Of a DNA stretch of 9,851 bases, positions 7,255 to 9,851 are shown one piece after another. The stretch is from Desulfobacteraceae bacterium. GTDB lineage: Bacteria > Desulfobacterota > Desulfobacteria > Desulfobacterales > Desulfosalsimonadaceae. The notes below the pieces were generated by a model. It worked only from the letters and a program-made list of their open reading frames with translations. It had not been told where the DNA came from and did not search any database. The stretch is from NCBI GenBank assembly GCA_007136525.1, contig SLGU01000283.1:1-9851 (forward strand). Reading direction: 5' to 3'. The position numbers and the translations under genes are program-made. Within the stretch, counting starts at the first letter, position 1; each line of letters opens with the position of its first letter.

Positions 7255-7263
7255 ACTGTGTTG

Positions 7264-7293
7264 CTTGAAAAAATAAATGGTTTTCGGTATAGT
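7264..7293 (+). promoter_or_regulatory. Candidate sigma70-type promoter for the MCE/lipoprotein gene pair
   Basis: TTGAAA (7264-7269) and TATAGT (7288-7293) are separated by 18 nt, and each matches 5 of 6 consensus bases. Transcription would start near 7300, about 26-35 nt before the MCE start codon. The AT-rich stretch between the repeat array and the gene fits a promoter. It would let the last two operon genes be expressed despite the repeat insertion upstream. Confidence 0.5.
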
Positions 7294-7325
7294 AAGATAA
7301 ATCGATAGAATAAACCAATGCATGG

Positions 7326-8315
7326 ATGATTGAAATGGCCTCTATCCGTCAGAAATTTTCGGTTGGACTGTTTGTTATTATCGGCGTGTCGCTGGTGATC
7401 TTTTTCACGCTGATACTCGGTCTTTCCGATTATTTCAAGGAAGGACAACGGTATGTGGGATATTTCGAGGACTCGGTGCGTGGACTCAACCCATCGGCCA
7501 AGGTCCGGTACCGGGGTGTTGAAGTGGGGCTGGTGGAAGCCATCAACCTGGCGCCGGACGGCAACCTGGTCGAGGTGGTCATGACTGTTGACAAGCAATT
7601 GGCCGATGTATCCGATGTCGTGGCCACCATCCGCGGCGTGGGCATCACCGGTATCATGTATATCGATCTCGACCGGGCAACTCCCAAGGACATGGAAGAA
7701 ACACCTGCGCTGACGTTCACGCCGGAATACCCGGTCATTGCCACACGGCCTTCGGAAATGTCGCGTATGATCGATGGTGTGGACAAAATCATTGCCAACC
7801 TGCAGGATCTCCGGATTAAGGAAATTTCCGAAGGTATGGAGACAGCCCTGGAAAATTTCAACAGGATCGCGGTCGAGGCCAGGATCGGGGAAGTGTCCGC
7901 AGGCATCCGTGAAACCCTTAAAAAAGGCAACGCCATACTGGATACAGCGAAATGGGAAGAGACTCACGCCTCGCTGATGGAAACATCCAAGGCATTTACC
8001 GAACTGGCCGAGCAAAGCCGCCGGACCATGACCCGAATTGACCAGATGGTTGAAGAAAACCGCGAGCCATTGGGAAAAACCCTTGCCGATGCCGGGGAAG
8101 CAGTTAAAAACGCATCTGCCTTTTTTGACCGTGCAGCCGCCATGACAGCTGATACGGACATGCGCATTGAAGCCTACGACCAGAAACTGGGGACTATTTC
8201 TGACGACCTTCAGCAGGCCATTGACAATCTGAACCGGTTATTCGAGCAGGTCGCAAGCAACCCTTCCCGGCTGATCTTCGGGAGACCGGTGCCACCCAAA
8301 CCCATTGAGGAATAA
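7326..8315 (+). CDS. MlaD-type MCE domain protein with long helical C-terminus
   Basis: A 329-residue inner-membrane-anchored substrate-binding component of the lipid transporter. A short cytoplasmic N-terminus is followed by one membrane segment (about residues 13-33) and a single MCE domain (about 42-118; VGYFEDSVRGLNPSAKVRYRGVEVGLVEAI is typical). Residues about 143-310 are mostly helical and charged, probably a periplasmic coiled coil, and the end carries the NPSRLIFGRP motif common in MCE proteins of this length. E. coli MlaD is 183 residues with a short tail, so this protein is closer to the longer MCE members whose helices form a needle-like tunnel. The start is ATG 7326 or ATG 7335, and neither has a strong ribosome site (GGA lies 8 nt before 7335). 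The gene follows the repeat region and promoter candidate; the lipoprotein gene starts 9 nt after its stop. Confidence 0.9.
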   Translation: MIEMASIRQKFSVGLFVIIGVSLVIFFTLILGLSDYFKEGQRYVGYFEDSVRGLNPSAKVRYRGVEVGLVEAINLAPDGNLVEVVMTVDKQLADVSDVVATIRGVGITGIMYIDLDRATPKDMEETPALTFTPEYPVIATRPSEMSRMIDGVDKIIANLQDLRIKEISEGMETALENFNRIAVEARIGEVSAGIRETLKKGNAILDTAKWEETHASLMETSKAFTELAEQSRRTMTRIDQMVEENREPLGKTLADAGEAVKNASAFFDRAAAMTADTDMRIEAYDQKLGTISDDLQQAIDNLNRLFEQVASNPSRLIFGRPVPPKPIEE

Positions 8316-8324
8316 GGCGTGTTC

Positions 8325-8966
8325 ATGAAGCAGAAAAGATCGATTGCATGGCTGATGCTGATTGCGGGGACCATGCTGCTGCTTTTTTCTGGCTGCGGCG
8401 TATCCCGCCACCACCCTGAGCCGGTAAGATATTACACGCTTTATTACAGCCCGCCTGAACCGTTAAACAGCAGGGAGAGCGCAGGGGAATACCCGGTCTT
8501 TATCCATGTAAAAAAGCTTTATGCCCTGCCCCCGTTCAACACCACCCATATTGTGTATGCGGACAGTCCCTTTCAACGCAGCAGGTATTTCTATCACCAG
8601 TGGGTCACAACCCCGGCCGATATGCTGACATCGCTGATAGTTCGGGATATCGAGGCGTCGGGGGTTGCCGATATGACCGTAACCATGCCTTCCGGCAAAA
8701 CCGTAACGCACCGCGTTGAGGGCACGGTTATCGATTTTTATGAAAACGACGCGCCCCATCAATGGGAGGCCGTAATCGCTTTGAGGCTAACCCTGACCCG
8801 CATGGACCCGGCATCGCGAACCGGGGAAATACTGCTTCAAAAGACCTACCGCGAAACAAAGCCCCTTGAAAAAAACAACCCACACGAACTTGCCCGGTCG
8901 ATGAGCATGGCCATGGGGGCTGTATCCCGTCAGTTTATCCAGGATATCGTCGAAGTACTGCCATAA
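8325..8966 (+). CDS. PqiC-like ABC transport auxiliary lipoprotein
   Basis: A 213-residue outer-membrane or envelope lipoprotein of the ABC-type transport auxiliary family (PqiC/YmbA-like, former DUF330). A basic start (MKQKR), a hydrophobic core and the lipobox FSGC give the acylated Cys24. The mature part opens with the family's RYYTLYYS strand and continues through YPVFIHVKKLYALPPFNTTHIVYADSPFQRSRYFYHQW and the VEGTVIDFYEND segment. In pqi systems this protein meets the tip of the MCE tunnel at the outer membrane, so it is the likely distal partner of the preceding MCE protein. The ATG at 8325 has AAGG 7 nt upstream; a GTG at 8319 with GAGG 8 nt upstream is an alternative that adds two residues. 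No mlaC or mlaA gene follows; the operon appears to end here. Confidence 0.9.
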   Translation: MKQKRSIAWLMLIAGTMLLLFSGCGVSRHHPEPVRYYTLYYSPPEPLNSRESAGEYPVFIHVKKLYALPPFNTTHIVYADSPFQRSRYFYHQWVTTPADMLTSLIVRDIEASGVADMTVTMPSGKTVTHRVEGTVIDFYENDAPHQWEAVIALRLTLTRMDPASRTGEILLQKTYRETKPLEKNNPHELARSMSMAMGAVSRQFIQDIVEVLP

Positions 8967-8974
8967 CATAAGGA

Positions 8975-9168
8975 CAATTTTCCCCGGATGGTGCTGGGTA
9001 TTGCCCTTGCAACTGCAGGAGAACGCTGATATCTCCATGGCTCGCTTGTGCGCGCCTTGTGATAAACGGCAAGGCCACAGGGCGCCTGCCCACGCTTCGC
9101 CAGGAGCTATCAGCAACCCCCTGCAATTGTTGCTGCGGGCAATACCCAGCACCATCCGGGGAAAATTG
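8975..9168. mobile_element. MITE-like 194-bp fold-back element with perfect 32-bp terminal inverted repeats
   Basis: Positions 8975-9006 and 9137-9168 are perfect inverted copies over 32 bp, starting CAATTTTCCCCGG and ending CCGGGGAAAATTG. The interior also pairs: GCTGATA (9025-9031) with TATCAGC (9108-9114), CTCC (9033-9036) with GGAG (9103-9106), and GCGCCTTGTG (9052-9061) with CACAGGGCGC (9076-9085) allowing one G-U, around a 14-nt loop. The element can thus fold end to end into one long hairpin. No transposase or convincing ORF lies inside. No clear target-site duplication is visible at the ends. It starts 8 nt after the lipoprotein stop and could also act as an mRNA 3' end structure. It may be a non-autonomous element or a gene-end structured repeat; copy number in the genome would decide. 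Confidence 0.75.
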
Positions 9169-9181
9169 ATCAATTATATAT

Positions 9182-9316
9182 GGGCTTTGAATCACGCCGT
9201 GGCGTGACAAGGTTAAGGATGGGCAATGTTTGAAGAATTGAGCCACGCCTTTGGCGTGATGAGATTCCTCAAACATTGCGCGCAACGCAGATATTGGGCT
9301 TTTTGCGAAGCCGTCA
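9182..9316. repeat. Structured dispersed repeat, copy B
   Basis: This is the second copy of the repeat at 105-229, in the same orientation, 9.1 kb away. The 3' 42 bp (9275-9316) match copy A at 40 positions. The central hairpin pairs 9223-9238 with 9264-9279 (15 of 16), with an inner perfect stem CACGCC-TTT-GGCGTG (9244-9258). An extra hairpin, TCACGCCGTGGCGTGA (9192-9207), is absent from copy A and repeats the same stem sequence. The 3' end GGCTT-TTTGCG-AAGCC (9298-9313) is itself a small hairpin. It ends 2 nt before the nitroreductase stop codon, so it would lie in that gene's mRNA 3' end. Confidence 0.8.
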
Positions 9317-9318
9317 CG

Positions 9319-9849
9319 TCAAAACGTGTTCTCCCGTGAAAATTCGGATATATCCTTGCGCGTGGGAGCGGATGGAATTTTGGACGGAAACCCCATGGGG
9401 ATCAGCGTGACCATTTCATGGCCGGCGGGCATTTTTATGGCTTCCGCCACCTTGTCATGGTCGAACAACCCGGCGATCACCGTGCCAAGGCCTGCGGCAT
9501 GGGCCGCAAGCACGAGGCTCTGGGTGGCAAGCCCCAGGTCGAACATGAACCAGTCGCCGAACTTGGTGGTCACGATATTCTTGTAATAGCCGGAATCGTT
9601 GAGCCTGGCGCACAGGGCAAGGACCACCGGTGCATTGACGATGGACTTGAACGCGGGATTCGACTTGGGCACCGCCGCCTGCACCCGGGCCTTGACTTCC
9701 GGGTCCTTGATAACAACGATTTCCCAGCACTGGGTGTTCGCCCATGACGGTGTCCACTGAACCGCTTCCAGCACGGTCTGAATCAGTTCCTCCGGAACGG
9801 GTTTGTCTTCAAAGTTCCGGACGCTGCGCCTTTCCTTGATAACCTTCAT
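9319..9849 (-). CDS. Nitroreductase family protein (FMN-dependent oxidoreductase)
   Basis: A 176-residue protein of the nitroreductase superfamily, which binds FMN as a dimer and uses NAD(P)H to reduce various substrates. The N-terminal RRSVRNFEDKPVPEELI block (residues 7-23) carries the arginines that contact the FMN phosphate. PSWANTQCWEIVVI (34-47) matches the usual P-S-x-x-N-x-Q-P-W segment with Cys in place of Pro. GLATQSLVLAAHAAGLGTVIAGLFD (106-130) is the typical helix and glycine turn, and the end has the PMGFPSKIPSAPTRKDISE pattern. The protein appears complete. The ATG lies 2 bp from the window edge, so its promoter and ribosome site are outside. The physiological substrate cannot be told from sequence. 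It is transcribed toward the mla operon end, with two repeats between them. Confidence 0.93.
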   Translation of the reverse strand: MKVIKERRSVRNFEDKPVPEELIQTVLEAVQWTPSWANTQCWEIVVIKDPEVKARVQAAVPKSNPAFKSIVNAPVVLALCARLNDSGYYKNIVTTKFGDWFMFDLGLATQSLVLAAHAAGLGTVIAGLFDHDKVAEAIKMPAGHEMVTLIPMGFPSKIPSAPTRKDISEFSRENTF

Positions 9850-9851
9850 GA

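Noticed and set aside
8787..9207. ORFs on both strands across the fold-back element.
   Set aside because: They depend on the inverted-repeat sequence, run into flanking genes in other frames and match no family I recognise.

Overview
The window reads as a dense chromosomal segment of a Gram-negative bacterium, most likely a member of the Desulfobacterota (Desulfobacteraceae-like). That placement is an inference from the MCE/Mla-type lipid transporter layout, the use of QueH for queuosine, moderately GC-rich coding sequence, and dispersed repeats built around a GGGCTTTTTGCGAAG-type core, which I associate from memory with that group. No 16S, sulfate-reduction or other diagnostic gene is present, so it is not proven. 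No tRNA, rRNA, CRISPR array or transposase gene was seen.

Left part (about 105-3978, plus strand): a structured repeat precedes a tight run of housekeeping genes. They are a Maf nucleotide pyrophosphatase, a YggS/PROSC-type PLP-homeostasis protein, the epoxyqueuosine reductase QueH (start overlapping the yggS stop), and a large membrane M48 metalloprotease with a C-terminal TPR region. A strong hairpin separates queH from the protease gene. A minus-strand MBL-fold hydrolase (4032-4841) converges on the protease gene and is divergent from the next operon.

Right part (5018-8966, plus strand): an MCE-family lipid ABC transporter operon. It encodes an MlaE permease with an N-terminal STAS domain, an MlaF ATPase, a membrane-anchored MCE (MlaD-type) protein with a long helical tail, and a PqiC-like auxiliary lipoprotein. 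Together these are expected to bridge the inner membrane and periplasm and move lipids. Unusually, about 400 bp of repeat DNA separates the permease/ATPase pair from the MCE/lipoprotein pair. It holds a REP/BIME-like paired palindrome and an AT-rich heptamer array, followed by a good sigma70-type promoter candidate just before the MCE gene.

Far right (8967-9849): a 194-bp fold-back element with perfect 32-bp terminal inverted repeats lies 8 bp after the lipoprotein gene. It is followed 13 bp later by a second copy of the structured repeat seen at the left edge, and then by a minus-strand nitroreductase gene whose start lies 2 bp from the window end.

The genes themselves belong to known families. 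The most noteworthy content is the non-coding repeat DNA: three different kinds of palindromic or structured repeat, each sitting tightly against gene ends.
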